Source of the DNA: Branchipolynoe longqiensis
Taxonomy: Eukaryota > Annelida > Polychaeta > Phyllodocida > Polynoidae
Direction: 5' to 3'
Length of the DNA stretch: 64,000 nucleotides
Assembly: GCA_030323885.1 (NCBI GenBank)
Contig: CM059199.1
Span: 35,534,590 to 35,598,589 of the forward strand
Shown here: one piece after another, positions 1 through 10,918 of the stretch
How the letters are laid out: every line of letters starts with the position of its first letter
Position numbering within the stretch: the stretch's first letter is position 1
The notes under the pieces: model-generated
Database searches by the model: none
Seen by the model: only the letters and a program-made list of their open reading frames with translations
Told to the model about the DNA's origin: nothing
Made by a program: the position numbers and the translations under genes

Positions 1-517
1 CTTGAGAGGTAAATAGACATAGTGGTGCTGGTAGGACTGTGTCTAAGGGGCACTCAGACCAGATGCATGTATGTGTATATGTAGGTGGTGGTGGTGCTTG
101 CTTGAGAGGTAAATAGACATAGTGGTGCTGGTAGGACTGTGTCTAAGGGGCACTCAGAGCCTAAACCCCCCCCCCCCCCCCCCCCCCCCCCATGTGCTAG
201 TCAGGATCACCGCACTCAAGCTCAAGGCAGGTGGTGGCCAGGGGAGCCACACAGCTTGGTGGTGGTGGGCAGATCACTGGTAACCATGTGGACCAGGAAT
301 GCTGATCCCTATTGGTAGAACTAAGACAGCTTGTTTCTCATTGGGAGAATAGGGCGGGGTGATACTCTACACTGAATCCATGTACCATATAAATGATAAA
401 CCAGAGGGCTTGGCTCTCTCTCTTTTTTCACACTTTCTACTCTTCCTTTCTCTTTGCCTGTATTGATTTCACTATAGCCTGCCTACACAACCACAGATTT
501 GAGCAGTACACTTTACA
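1..517 (+). mobile_element. LTR-like repeat, copy 1
   Basis: Matches 19870-20295 along most of its length and 1290-1579 more weakly. It has a TATA-like ATATAAATGATAAA stretch near 390, a CT-rich block with CTGTATTGATTTCAC, and ends TTTACA at 517. A 100-bp unit is tandemly duplicated at its start (1-57 repeats at 101-157) and a C homopolymer fills 166-191. TATA motif, CA end and the primer-site-like sequence that follows fit the LTR of a retrotransposon; the 5' end lies outside the window. The class is inferred. Confidence 0.5.
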
Positions 518-520
518 TAC

Positions 521-533
521 TGGTGACCACGAC
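521..533 (+). other. Candidate primer-binding site
   Basis: TGGTGACCACGAC follows the proposed LTR end after three bases. Sequences beginning TGG directly after a 5' LTR are typical tRNA primer sites of Gypsy or BEL elements. No convincing gag reading frame follows, because a MITE begins at 699. Confidence 0.35.
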
Positions 534-698
534 GAGTGGTAAAACTATTAGTTGGAGGAAGGATTCAACTTTACTTTATGGAGACCTAGTCTTTACAAGT
601 GTGTGCATGTATTTATCTATAGCTGGTGTATTGGGTAGTTTTCTATGCAGGGTTATGCTGGTACAGTCCGTGTTTAGGGAAACTGCTAATTTAATTAA

Positions 699-1049
699 AG
701 TTGCATAATCTGACGGGTTTGAGTTTCTGCCATTTTTCTGAGATAAATATAATTTTTATTAAACTGATTGTTATACTCGACCTAACTTTAATTTGAAGTC
801 ACTTATATTTACACAGGCTGACTTTTGAGATATGTGAAGTGGAAACATGACACATTAATTTTGGTGAACATGCGAAAACTGATAGCATAGGTTTAAAGAG
901 TAACCAGTTATATTACATTGACTTATATTACCTGCTATGTAGTATCACATGCTTCATAACTGCATCAGTATCTAACTTAGATATAGAAAATCAAATGTGG
1001 ATGAGTGATCTCGTTTTGAAAATGTGATGCTTCATCGGACTACAAAACT
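699..1049 (-). mobile_element. MITE-2 copy (TTAA-type)
   Basis: Non-coding 351-bp element in the same family as 17063-17409 and 48331-48676. Its ends are AGTTGCATAATCTGACGG and the complement of CATCGGACTACAAAACT; flanks are TTAA on the left and TTAG on the right. Internal matches include the CATTTTTCTGAGATAAATATAAT stretch read on the opposite strand. Short length, TIRs and absence of coding fit a non-autonomous DNA transposon. Confidence 0.7.
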
Positions 1050-1289
1050 TTAGTTAAATAGTTCTGATGTATCTAATATATATATAACCATTCACTGTGT
1101 GTAATAGCCTAGTGTACAATTTTCCGATATAATGCATGAGGACCTATGTGAAATTACTATAATAAATTGCAAACTGTCTATATAATGATAAAAGGTAATA
1201 TATAAAAACCAAAAGCATATGAGGGATATGTGGAGTTGGTAAACTATTACTCATTAGGTATAGAAATTGTGTCCTAGACATACTCTTTG

Positions 1290-1579
1290 GAAGAGTCACC
1301 TCACATACCCCCTCCCCCCATGGTGTTATTTATGGATCATTGGCCACCACAAGGCACTGTAGCCAGCATAACAAGGCCTTGGATACAGCAGATTGTACTC
1401 TGATTGGTGGATCAAACCATGTGACCACTGCCATCTTGGATTCTAGAAAACCTATATAAAGTAATAAATGAAGGAGTCTCACTCTCCTACTTTCACTCTT
1501 CACCTACTTTCCTTCATTACCTGTATTGATTTCCTTTGGCTTGTCCACACCACCCACACCACCAGCCGGCGACTTTACA
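1290..1579 (+). mobile_element. LTR-like repeat, diverged copy
   Basis: Shares with the repeats at 1 and 19870 the order TATATAAAG, a CT-rich block, CTGTATTGATTTC, a CCACAC stretch and the terminal ACTTTACA. An AATAAA lies just after the TATA motif. Probably a diverged solo LTR; the 5' boundary is not resolved. Confidence 0.4.
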
Positions 1580-1904
1580 CTAGGTTTAAGTAACATGCTG
1601 AGGGATATATGTGTGATTTTGGTTGGTCTAAATGGGTAGGATGTATCTGTAGCGTTCAGATGTATTAGTGTCATCATGATCAATTCTTAATGCCTGTGTG
1701 CAGCTGTTTGATGTGTAGGTGAGGGTGGACTGTGGTGATGGCTACCTACAACTGCCGATTGCATTAATTTACTGAAGTATGGTTAGCATATACATTTAGT
1801 TGTTGGTTTGGTAATATGGAATTCCGTATATATCCCAATAGAAGCTCACTACCCAATAGAAGCACACCCCTCATTTGAAGATTGAAAGCATGCACAAATT
1901 TACA

Positions 1905-2052
1905 ATCATATTCAGACTGAATGCACATACAATAAGACCCTCACTTTATTTCACAGGCGCAACAAAAACAAATCAAAATGTATGATCATATTGAAACTGA
2001 ATGCACATAAAATAAGACAATCCCACTTTATATCAGAGGCAAAACAAATCCA
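1905..2052. repeat. Diverged tandem duplication, period 80
   Basis: TCATATTCAGACTGAATGCA at 1906 recurs with substitutions at 1986, and the matching continues through CAATAAGAC and the CACTTTAT stretch. Two copies only; no coding sense seen. Confidence 0.6.
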
Positions 2053-2235
2053 TGAAATTCTTTAACTTGGAATAGACGCGCATCCATGTGTCTTCTCTCG
2101 CGCAGTGTGTGTCTATTGTGACATATACAGTAATCGCTTATGTCGTCTGAAATATGGGTAATGGGCACGCACTTGACACACCCATCGTGACTAAGTATAT
2201 CTAACCTGAGCGCCACCTATCTGATCAGTCTGGGC

Positions 2236-2570
2236 ACTATTTTAACGTTCCATTCTTTACGCCACCTAGCGACTCTGACAGTAACCTTAAGCTTAGCCTC
2301 GCCATCCAAGTAACTGTGGATGCCTGCATATGTCACCATATATAGACTGATTTATAACTTATGTCTCCTATGTCATCTAGCGTCATCTCTTGTCAACCAT
2401 ATGAAACTCTGCGCAGCTGTGTTTTCAGATTACTTCAAAGTGAGTGCCCGGACAAACGAGAAACTAACAGATGGGCACATGATGGAAGGGTTAAGCATCT
2501 CTAGCCTCAGTAACACATTAAGGCTTTTGAATTGTGCAGCAAAAATCAAACTACAAAATAAATGCCAATG
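2236..2570. repeat. Dispersed repeat, pair of 9681-10030
   Basis: Shares with 9681-10030, in order, GCCACCTAGCG, CCAAGTAAC, ATGTCACC.TATA, CTTATGTC.CCTA and a region ending near AATAAAT, at moderate divergence. Class unknown. An open frame at 2320-2775 (151 codons) runs through this repeat and into the sequence after it; since its first half is repeat I do not regard it as a gene. Confidence 0.5.
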
Positions 2571-2797
2571 TAGTAAATGCTGCTCAATTATACATAGTGA
2601 TGCAACGGACAACTTGTGGGTGCAGTTAGAAGATTGCTTCGTAGATGATGTCAAGTTCCTATTGAAGATGGTGCATCAGATGATGTACAAATATAATACT
2701 ACATTCTATCCAGTAGTCTGGGTTCATACAGTACACCAGCTTTTTTGTATAGCGAATGGTAGACATGAAGTGTGAACACTTATTTGCCTCTCACTTT

Positions 2798-2925
2798 TAT
2801 TTTTGTTGGTAGATTAGTTGTCCCAAGCAGGGGAAATCCCAGTCACAGACCACTGGTCTTCCCCTCTCCACTGCTGGTCGATAGAAAGCCCGAGCCAAGC
2901 AGTGGAATGAGGAAGACAAATTTCA
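2798..2925 (-). mobile_element. SINE-B/SINE-C mosaic fragment
   Basis: Starts with the complement of the SINE-B tail (TTGTTGGTAGATTAGTTGT, then AGCAGGGGAAAT and CTGGTCTTCC), switches to TCGATAGAAAGCCCGAGCC, a piece typical of SINE-C, then AGCAGTGGAATGAGGAAGAC in the other orientation. A recombined or nested remnant. Confidence 0.5.
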
Positions 2926-3069
2926 ATGATTGAACATTCTTCTCCTTAATCAACTGCACTTACTCTTAGTCTCTGCAGCTACCTCATAGTGTTGGCGCTC
3001 ATGTATGGACTACTACAATACTTTGGCATATAATTACAATTTCATCTGTAAATTTTCAAAGGATACCAT

Positions 3070-3345
3070 GTAAGTTTTGAAATCAATGACATACACAATT
3101 TGCACTTGTCACTTCCTAGCCAGGCGCTTGGCATTATTCGGATATGGTAAGGACGTGTTGGCTCGGTGTCAGGATAATGTGACTGAGTGGGATATTAGGT
3201 CATGGTGCTGGTGGTCTGGTCTCTCAGTGGGGCAGCACTATAACGTCGCCATGAGTGAGCACTGTCACACTTCGGTACCCATCCTAATATGACCTTAGAT
3301 GTTGCCAGGACGTAAAACTCTGACAACCAACCAACCAAATCCTGC
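3070..3345 (+). mobile_element. SINE-A, 5' truncated
   Basis: Lacks the tRNA-like head. Retains the body (CTTCCTAGCCAGGCGC, GGATATGGTAAGGAC), the middle (GTGTCAGGATAATGTGACTG, GGGGCAGCACTATAA) and the 3' tail (CCTAATATGACCTTAGATG, AGGACGTAAAAC, then CAACCAACCAACC). A reading frame of 71 codons across it is incidental. Confidence 0.85.
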
Positions 3346-3407
3346 ATGAGACATCACTGAATGAAATGAGGTGAAATCAGTGGGCCTAGCTAACATGGAT
3401 TTTTGTG

Positions 3408-3634
3408 TGTACATTATAGTTGATTAAGCTGGGGAAATTTCAATCGTGGACGATTGGTCTTCCTCATTCAACTGCTCCTTGCCCTGTCCTAATAATGCCG
3501 AGCGTCTGGCTACTTGGAGACAGGTATACGTTTTTAAGTTATTGCTTTGACTCGACCAGGCTTTGAACCCGCAGGATCTACCAAACCGGGAGACGGACGC
3601 TCAACTCATTCGGCTATCCCCTCTGATTGTGTAT
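3408..3634 (-). mobile_element. SINE-B, nearly complete
   Basis: On the minus strand: tRNA-like head with CCGAATGAGTTGAGCG near the A box and a B box GGGTTCAAAGCC, the shared body (GTCAAAGCAATAAC, CGCTCGGCATTA.TAGGACAGGGCAAGGAGCAG), then tail B (GAATGAGGAAGACCAAT, GAAATTTCCCC). Polymerase III promoter boxes make this a tRNA-derived SINE. Confidence 0.8.
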
Positions 3635-3639
3635 CGGTG

Positions 3640-4700
3640 TAGCTTCAAGGATAGCGGCGTAGCTTCAGGGATGACGTCATCAACCTGAATGGTGCATGGT
3701 GGAGTGTGGTAGGACGGGCGCCTAGATGCTAAGGTCTTATTCCAAGTACACTACACTGAATTAGAACAAAAACATAGCAAAATGTCGCCCGCCACCGGCC
3801 AGTAGCAAAATGACCCATATCAAGGTCACACCAGGTCACCGCAGGTCATGATTCATTATTAACCAGCAAAAATCGGCCAGCTGTATAAGCAAGCCTGGCA
3901 GTATTGAATACAATTACTCCCGCACAGGGTCCGTACGGGACCGGGACAGTCTGGACAAGTCTTGAACTTCATTTGCCCCATTTTACGGCCTTGAAAAGCC
4001 GTGAAATTAAACTATTTGCGATAATTAGTCTTAAAAAGTCTTTGATTCCATTAAACTGTCCCCACTGATCTGAAGTTGTCTAAAATCGCCATTCACAGTC
4101 GTCGTTTTTTTCCTCAAAGCCCAATGGAAATAGCCTTGAATTCCTATACTGTTTTGAAAAGCTGTGAAATAGCCTTGAATTCCATATCTACAAATATGTA
4201 CGGATCCTTTACTCGATCATGATCCTCGAATCAATTTTCAGATGAGTTTTAAGGCTGCATAATCAGATGAACGCATCACATTAAAAAAAAGGTCATCATA
4301 CAAATCCAAATCTTATAGATTCCATCGGTGAATTCATTAAATATTTATCACAGTTATTTTGCTCTTGTGAGATGCCTGTATATTTGAAAATGGATAACAC
4401 AAACTCCAATTTTAATTAACATGAACAATTCCACTAAATAACCCAAGTTGATTGGAAAATGAGAAACATGTTTTTATAGAAAATGAGACACATACCCAAA
4501 ATTAACACCGTTGTTGATTTGATGGTTAAGATCAATGAACAAATTATAACTAATCCATGTACGATGATGGTAAATAACCGTGTCCATTCCATCGGCTCGA
4601 TTACCTAGAAATGATAAAACCTCTTTGACCAAAAATATATAAAACGAATATATTAAAGCGAAAAATCAATAATTGTTCATGTTGTACAGAGATTGTTCGA
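3640..4700. other. No gene recognised
   Basis: No coding signal. ACGGCCTTGAAAAGCCGT at about 3985 is a small hairpin, and TAGCCTTGAATTCC recurs nearby. From 4246 to about 4390 the start of a MITE-2 copy (AAGGCTGCATAATCAGATGA) can be seen, lacking its other end. Confidence 0.5.
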
Positions 4701-4714
4701 CCGCAGTGCCTTAA

Positions 4715-5310
4715 GTGCCTGTCACACTATGGCGGACAGAACCGGACAAAGAATATTCTAGTCCGGTGTTATTCGGACTTGAAATGTATCGATTATGTAA
4801 GGGACGGGTAAGGGACGGGTAACGGACAGGTAACAGACAGGTAACGGACGGGTAACGGACGGGTAACGGACGTGTACTGGATAGTTAATGGATGGGAACG
4901 GACGGTAATGGACGGGAACGGACGGGAATGGACGGGAACGGACAGGAACGGACGGGAACGGACGGGAACGGACGGGAACGGACGAGGAATGGAGGGGAAT
5001 GGACGGGGAATGTACGGGGAACGGACGGGTAACGGATGGTAACGGATAATAACCGCATAGGTCAGTCTGGCGCAATCCATTACAAGTGTTGCGCACGCTC
5101 AAAACTTGCAACGGATCGGGCAGGATATCAACGGACATCAACGGATATCAACGGACATCAACGGATATCAATGGATATCAACGGATATCAACGGATATCA
5201 ACGGATATGGAATGGATATGCAACGGACACAAACCGGACTTTGCCGGATATCAACGGACTTTGTTCGGTTTCTTTCCGTTTCCCCAATCTGGTGATATGT
5301 GACAGAGCCT
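4715..5310. mobile_element. TIR/minisatellite element A
   Basis: 596-bp block flanked on both sides by TTAA (4711-4714, 5311-5314), as expected for a 4-bp target-site duplication. Its ends are GTGCCTGTCACACTATG and, read inward from the right, AGGCTCTGTCACATATC. Inside are two tandem arrays in 10-bp register: GGACGGGAAC-like units at about 4800-5040 and ATCAACGGAT-like units at 5121-5215. Both contain AACGGA and resemble the subterminal ACCGGACAAAG and its right-end counterpart. Reading frames of up to 127 codons here are by-products of the array. TTAA duplication and TIRs suggest a non-autonomous piggyBac- or Kolobok-like element; the superfamily is inferred. Confidence 0.75.
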
Positions 5311-5514
5311 TTAAGCAGACAAGATGTAGCAACACGCAGACAAGTTTCCAGAGCCATCCATCCCACCCAACTAGTAGATAAGGGTCTGGGGCGAAGCATC
5401 TGTTCTCATTGCCATTACTGATTGTTGAATTGAAATGTCACTACTGTTTAATGTTCTAAACAAAAATAATAAATGCCACTATAACATAAACCGGTCTCTT
5501 GTTGCTCAATTACA

Positions 5515-6349
5515 GAAATATGTCTAAACGGCAAGAGTCCATCTGGGGCCGGTGTTAAAGGCGAGTCCCGGGTTATCTAATGCCGATGTTCCAGATGTGT
5601 CACAGGGTATGTATGTGTCCAAAGCATGGTGGGGTTAGTTAACATATTAGTTATTTAGCAACTTGGGGGGCCCCTCTGAGCCTGTACCCTGCGAGCACTG
5701 CTATTTGACAATATTGGCAGCCAGGACAACCAGCCTTCTTAGTGGTGAGCCTGTTGCCGGCGAGCAATGCTATTTGTTCAGTTTACATTCGTCAATTTGA
5801 TACTATTAATATCACTGCCAATGCGGCGGCATTGTTAATAACGGTTCGATTTTAGGGTTACTTTGATTAAATTTCACTTATTGCGTATGTAATTCTGTTA
5901 AATATGATCGCATTGAATAGATTTGGGCATAATCGGTATGTAACACCGCCAGGCACCAGCCAGTCGCTATTGCTGAGCCTGTTGCCGGCGAGCACTGTGG
6001 CGGACAGCGGCGATTTGTTTACTTTACATTCGTCGATTCGACACTATTAATATCGCCGCCGATTTAGCAGCGGTGTTAATATGGGTTCGAGTTTAGGGTT
6101 AATTTAATGAAATTTCACGTTTTGAGTATGTAACTCTGTTAAATATTACAGCATTGAATAGATTTGCGCCTAATCGGTCCCTAACCCCGATGGTAAATTT
6201 GATATGGGTTGGGGTTGGCGTAGACGCCTTTAAACTAAGGGCATTTGTCTAACGCCGACACATACATACAGACTTTTCGCCGCTAACCCGGTAATCCCAC
6301 CGACAACCAGCTTCGCCGCGCTAACCCCGACTCATACATATGGCCCCTG
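5515..6349. mobile_element. Fold-back family copy 1 (tandem right arms)
   Basis: Ends at the right in CATACATATGGCCCCTG, the family terminus. Contains two direct copies of the right arm starting GAGCCTGTTGCCGGCGAG at 5747 and 5975 (period 228), each with TTTACATTCGTC, a CCGCC-flanked TATTAATAT motif, TTTAGGGTTA and TGTTAAATAT. A third short start (GAGCCTGTACCCTGCGAG) is near 5677. The left arm seen in the copies at 29926 and 50881 is missing or degraded. No coding. Confidence 0.65.
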
Positions 6350-6852
6350 TTCTCAACTCTTCACTACATCTCACTACAACTCCCCTCTGGTCCGCAGAGT
6401 AGATGCATTAATCTTTAATGACTAAAACATTGTTATCCATAACATAGGTAATTTTTGACAGAGCAAAGTCACAATGGTAGCCGTCACCCACGCCACCTAT
6501 TGATTCAAACTCACAACTCTGATCACCTAGTGCTTCATTGCCCACATAACCTCGTGGGTTCAATCCTGCTGAATTCAGCCCCAGCTCAACCACTTCTCTC
6601 CTGAAGTTGAACCTGCGGGGGTGGGGGGGGGGGGGCAGGATCGCTCTCCTCTCATAAACTGGCCAGCCACCCACCCCACAACCAACAGAGTGACAGGCAT
6701 GAGCCCCCGAGAACATTCAATCATCTCACTCTGACATCAAGCACATGGCCCAGGGAGGGACCTGAACCAAACCTTTCATTTTACTGCAAACACATTATAC
6801 CACTTTTGTTTTTTCACCTTGTGAATAATGTATAGAATGGTACATACTTGTT
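6350..6852. other. No gene recognised
   Basis: Mixed sequence with a G homopolymer at about 6620-6636. The 102-codon minus-strand frame at 6408-6716 has no recognisable domain and I do not call it. Confidence 0.5.

Positions 6853-6896
<44 letters not shown>
6853..6896. repeat. TA microsatellite
   Basis: Near-uninterrupted TA dinucleotides directly left of the MITE at 6905. Confidence 0.95.
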
Positions 6897-6898
<2 letters not shown>

Positions 6899-6904
6899 CA
6901 TAGG

Positions 6905-7204
6905 TCTGTGATGTATAAAGTATTATGCGAGTATATAATTATACAGATACCGTAAGATACAACACTGTAATGGTGGCACTGTCTCACCCACCTCACCTCC
7001 CCCTGATGTTGACCAGTGTCAGTCGCACTGGAGGATTATTTCTTATATATAAAAATTGCCTCCAGAGTGTGATGCGAGGAGGGGCGCCCGCCCGGCAATT
7101 ACCCGACAGCTGGGAGGGGAGGGGGGCGCTCCACCAATGTGCACGAGGAAATATAGGATGTACATGTTACCCTTGCATTTATACTCGCATAATGCATTAT
7201 ACAT

Positions 7205-7208
<4 letters not shown>
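6905..7208. mobile_element. MITE-1 bounded by TA microsatellites
   Basis: Inverted ends: TGTGATGTATAAAGTATTAT at 6907 and the complement TGTGATGTATAATGCATTAT read inward from 7208, both continuing GCGAGTATA. About 300 bp, non-coding, with long TA runs on each side, so insertion into TA repeats or growth from a TA target is likely. Single ends of the family recur near 16228 and 60385-60425. Confidence 0.65.

Positions 7209-7252
<44 letters not shown>
7209..7252. repeat. TA microsatellite
   Basis: Alternating TA run abutting the right end of MITE-1. Confidence 0.95.
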
Positions 7253-7254
<2 letters not shown>

Positions 7255-7264
7255 GAGTTCTGGA

Positions 7265-7460
7265 ACAACACATTGTAAACGTCAATCCAAAGATTTAATA
7301 AAAGTAATAGATTTCTGCATGAAGGCAATTTTAATATTCACTAATTCCACTGTTCCTGTGATAAAATAGTTATCGAGCCATGAACAAAAAATGAACTTTC
7401 TGAAGTTTTGACTTCAATGTTTATCTCAAATATTGGATCGGTGTTTACAGGTTGTTGTTT
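7265..7460. mobile_element. MITE-3 copy
   Basis: Non-coding repeat with inverted ends (TTGTAAACGTCAATCC at left, GGTGTTTACAGG at right) and internal CATGAAGGCAATTTTAAT and CCTGTGATAAAATAG. Related copies lie at 57786-57998 and, interrupted, at 38462-38544 plus 39224-39362. It supplies the uninterrupted comparison for the insertion at 38545. Confidence 0.55.
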
Positions 7461-7626
7461 CCAAACTCCGTATATTTGTTACAGGTTGTTACATACTATT
7501 AAAGTGCTACATTATTTATCACGTTGATTCTCTTATAAATGTTCATTGAAATCCTAGAACATATAATATATATATGCATACCAAATAATTGTCAAAACCT
7601 TGAGTTTATCTTGATATTTCTTAAAC

Positions 7627-7716
7627 AGATACATCAATTATATACACGTCTTACCTAGCTAAATTTCTTAGAGAGATATATCAAGTATATACACGTCTTA
7701 TCTAGCTAAAGTTAAC
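7627..7716. repeat. Tandem duplication, about 48-bp unit
   Basis: TATATACACGTCTTACCTAG near 7640 recurs as TATATACACGTCTTATCTAG near 7688, each preceded by AGATAYATCAA. Confidence 0.7.
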
Positions 7717-8684
7717 TAAGAGTAATTCATATAAATGCACAAGTATGAAACTGCCCCATTACGGGAATGCCGATGAGATGAATTTAATTCAATTCAATAC
7801 GATTTAAGTAACATTATTTATGGTCCACAAAACCCTATTAAACTGGCCTGAAAAGAACAGATCAGTGCAAAATGGAATATTTAAAAAATGAAATCCATGA
7901 GTAGCCATGTAAAGAATACCTGTTAAAAACATCGAATGGCTAGATCTGTAAATGTGTTATTAGTAACGATAGGATAATATGCAGGGTACACAGAATATTG
8001 CAGTGTTGCCACACAGAGGTGCTTAAGTGATATGGTGAATTACCTTTGACCTTAAGGCCATGAAAAGGATGGCTCGCGGGCCTAACACCTGGGAATGAGA
8101 ATCCTCTCCTCTCTTCCTCTCCCTCTCTCCCGTCATGCATTCCCAGCGTTCCAACACATACCAAGTGGCGTTCTCAGGCGGCTTAGCACGTCACGTGATC
8201 CCCAAAGTGAAAAGTTAATGGCTGGTCCTGCTTTGAACAGACTATCAAAGGACTGCATTCATTCCCTTCCGCTCCTAGCTACTGTATTCATGCCACTAGA
8301 TCGTGCTCAATATAGCGATGCGACATTCTATTCGTGATTGTTCTAAACAGTCTCATTTATTAAACATTTCAAGGGTTCAGATACAAAAACTGACATATCC
8401 ATTTGAACTGTTTTGTGCAAAATAATATTGGTTGTTCCGCTTTCAACTTAAAGCCTATCAATTTCATACTGAGTATGTATGGCATTATATAGGGTCCCTC
8501 TCACCTTCAGTGAAAAAACAAATTGCATTATTGGAATGAAAACAGCGTCAACTCAAATATGGTAGTCAATGTTTCATTTTGGCGTGGATGACGCTCGTCG
8601 GATTTCATGCATGAACCTTTCATTTATGTCCCTAAATAATTACATCGTCACAATAGTGGTTGCCAGAAATGTTAATCTTATTGC
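7717..8684. other. No gene recognised
   Basis: AT-rich sequence without repeats I can name; short frames only (80 codons or fewer). Confidence 0.5.
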
Positions 8685-8867
8685 ATGGAGGTACCAGCAC
8701 TTTTAAAAATACCCAAGCCACTAACAAACAAGCTGACTAAAGCACCGATTTACAGAGGTGGCACATTATGGAATAAACTTTCAGTGAGGACAAGATGGTC
8801 CACAAGTCTCCTTGAATTTCAAAACTTAATGAAAATAAAACAGGCCTGTCAGACCCCTACACAGTTG
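8685..8867 (+). pseudogene. LINE reverse transcriptase C-terminal fragment
   Basis: A 61-codon frame containing APIYRGGTLWNKLSVRTRW followed by SLLEFQNLMK. This resembles the conserved end of CR1/L2-like reverse transcriptases, where a YRG..LWN motif is followed by a SL..FK segment. No upstream RT motif is visible, so it is a 5'-truncated relic. The first codon is arbitrary: homology starts around residue 18. The clade assignment is an inference from this short motif only, and the fragment cannot be functional. Confidence 0.45.
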
Positions 8868-9437
8868 TAGGTATTCTAAAGACCATCCTTGCCCTGACCA
8901 TTGTACATACCTATATATATAAATGTTCTCAAATGCACTACACAGCCCTGCATGCTGATCCCCTACCCACCCCTACCCCACCCTTAGTACACCTTCTTTC
9001 AAAACTTATTATCTAACATTTTCATATAAATTGACATAAACCCTATCTGATGTAAGTCCCCACTGCAATCTCAGACTTTCGAACCCATCATTAGGCCACA
9101 CAATACAGAACACTTGGGATGGGAATAAAAAATGGGCAGGTTTCTCACATTTGGTATTGGTGATTGGATCCACCGATTTGCATATTTACAATATAATATA
9201 TATAATATGTGTATTTGAGATATGCTATATCTTTTAGAAAAATGAAGAGAGAAAGCAAAGGAAGAAAGAAGTGTTTAAAGACAATTCTAGAATCATGCAA
9301 TACCAACTGGAATTGTATGCAGTTACTATTACAACTGATAGTCAATTTATATTATGCTTCTATTATCGAACAGGATTTTCACATGGTTATTATTGCAACT
9401 TATATTGTCATTTATGTACCAACAAATTGTAATGAAC

Positions 9438-9520
9438 GGCCGGAAGACCAGTGCTCTGGCACTGACAAAAGACATTATTCGCTGAATAAAATTATAAACA
9501 TTATTTTAAAAAAAAATGGT
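9438..9520 (+). mobile_element. SINE-M 3' tail fragment
   Basis: GACCAGTGCTCTGGCACTGAC, a near-perfect hairpin (CAGTGC with GCACTG), followed by an AT-rich end with AATAAAATTATA and an A run. The same arrangement occurs at the end of the SINE-M copy at 18945-19010 and at 29405-29475. Confidence 0.6.
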
Positions 9521-9680
9521 TGGTCAGATATTATTCCCTGTTACAGTTTCTGGAAGGTACACTCACATTGTTCATGTTGCCAACAACATGGGTAATTGAG
9601 GATACAAACTTGGCGCACCTCTCTTAACTAAGGATGCATACCTGTGGTGCGACCTATTAATCAAATATTGTACTAACTTT

Positions 9681-10030
9681 AGCATTGTTTACCCTATGCC
9701 ACCTAGCGGGTTTTGCAGTGTTACTAAGTCTAGATTTGCTGTCCAAGTAACCATGGCCACTGCCCATGTCGCCACCTATAATCTGTTTCTAAACTAATCT
9801 CTCTTATGTCACCTAGTGGCATTTCATGTCAAACAAATAAAACTCTCCACAGTTGCGCTTTCAAATCACTTTGACGCAGGCACCAGAATAACAACTAGCT
9901 ACCAGACATATTTTGCCACCCCACTCACCCTAACAGACAGTTTACAGTTAAGAGGGTTAAGCGACTCAAGCATCACTATGATATTCCATAGGACGATTGA
10001 ACCTGCAAAGTTAAAATTAAATAAATAAAT
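9681..10030. repeat. Dispersed repeat, pair of 2236-2570
   Basis: Moderately diverged copy of 2236-2570; the 70-codon frame within it is not a gene. From 10031 to 10520 I see nothing recognisable. Confidence 0.5.
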
Positions 10031-10524
10031 TCCAATATATATAATGTGCTGTGTTCGCTTTGCTCAATTACTCCCACTTAATTTCACGATAGAAGTTTGA
10101 AATTTTAGGCAGTTTGTGTCCGCTCTATTCATGGAACAAATTATTATCGCGAGGCGCAGAAAACAAGCTATGTAAGATAGACTCTTGCACATACAACACA
10201 TACACCGCCCCATGGGAAATAAACTTGTCACCAAACTGTACATAAGCTGCAGTAGTTGAGAGAGGACGGAAGGCTTTCCAGCGATGTTTGCACCCATTAA
10301 ACCCACCTTTGAATCACTTAAGTCAGTTGAGTCTTACCACTTTAGCCACTCATCTTCAGAGTTTCCCTCTTCTCGCCTCAGCATCAGATTAGCATTTTTT
10401 CCTTCAGAATCAGATCAGTTTTATTTGCGTCAATATTAGGTTAGCATTATGTAGGCTATCATTTAGAATTAATTGCTTTTTAAAATTGTTATTTCTTTTT
10501 TTTATTGAAGACTTCTACTGCCTA

Positions 10525-10690
10525 TCATGGATAAGTGTGAATAGTCTTGTTTTCACCATTATACAGTTTTGGCGATAGAAAGCCTGAGCTTACACTTTTA
10601 CCGACCCAAGGGATTTTTAACCTCCCACACCACATGGACATGGAATGAGAGTAACTGATGTTCAATGACACTGTAAGTTATACAGAATGC
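10525..10690 (-). mobile_element. SINE-C 3' part
   Basis: Complement of the SINE-C tail: CTGCCTATCATGGATAAG, TTGTTTTCACCATTA, CGATAGAAAGCC and CCCAAGGGATTTTTAACCTC. Lacks the tRNA-like head. Confidence 0.8.
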
Positions 10691-10762
10691 AGAATTCCAA
10701 ATTTGTAGAATATAATCATGATGACATCATCTGAATAGCATTATTTGCCTTAAGATCAGATT

Positions 10763-10895
10763 AATGCCCCAACTGGTGAGCACTCCCCAAACCTAACCCG
10801 CCTTCGGGTTGGGCCGCCCCAACTCCCTCACTTCTCACCCTGACGCCGGACCATCTCCACCTCCCCCCCCCCCCTTTTTTTCGAGCAACATCGTG
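10763..10895 (+). repeat. Block repeat R1, first copy
   Basis: GCCCCAACTGGTGAGCACTC to the C-rich run is repeated at 11632-11745, including TTGGGCCGCCCCAACTCCCT and CTCACCCTGACGCC. Together with R2 it makes a duplicated block of about 650 bp with unlike centres. Confidence 0.75.
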
Positions 10896-10918
10896 GTTGG
10901 TCTCCAATTCCCGCCAAA

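Noticed and set aside
2320..2775. 151-codon frame as a gene
   Set aside because: Its first half is a dispersed repeat shared with 9681-10030, and no domain is recognisable.
5870..6080. TTTAGGGTTA as interstitial telomere repeat
   Set aside because: Occurs once per arm of the fold-back element and not in tandem.
6408..6716. 102-codon minus-strand frame
   Set aside because: No domain, no splice context, and it includes a homopolymer-derived glycine/proline-rich stretch.
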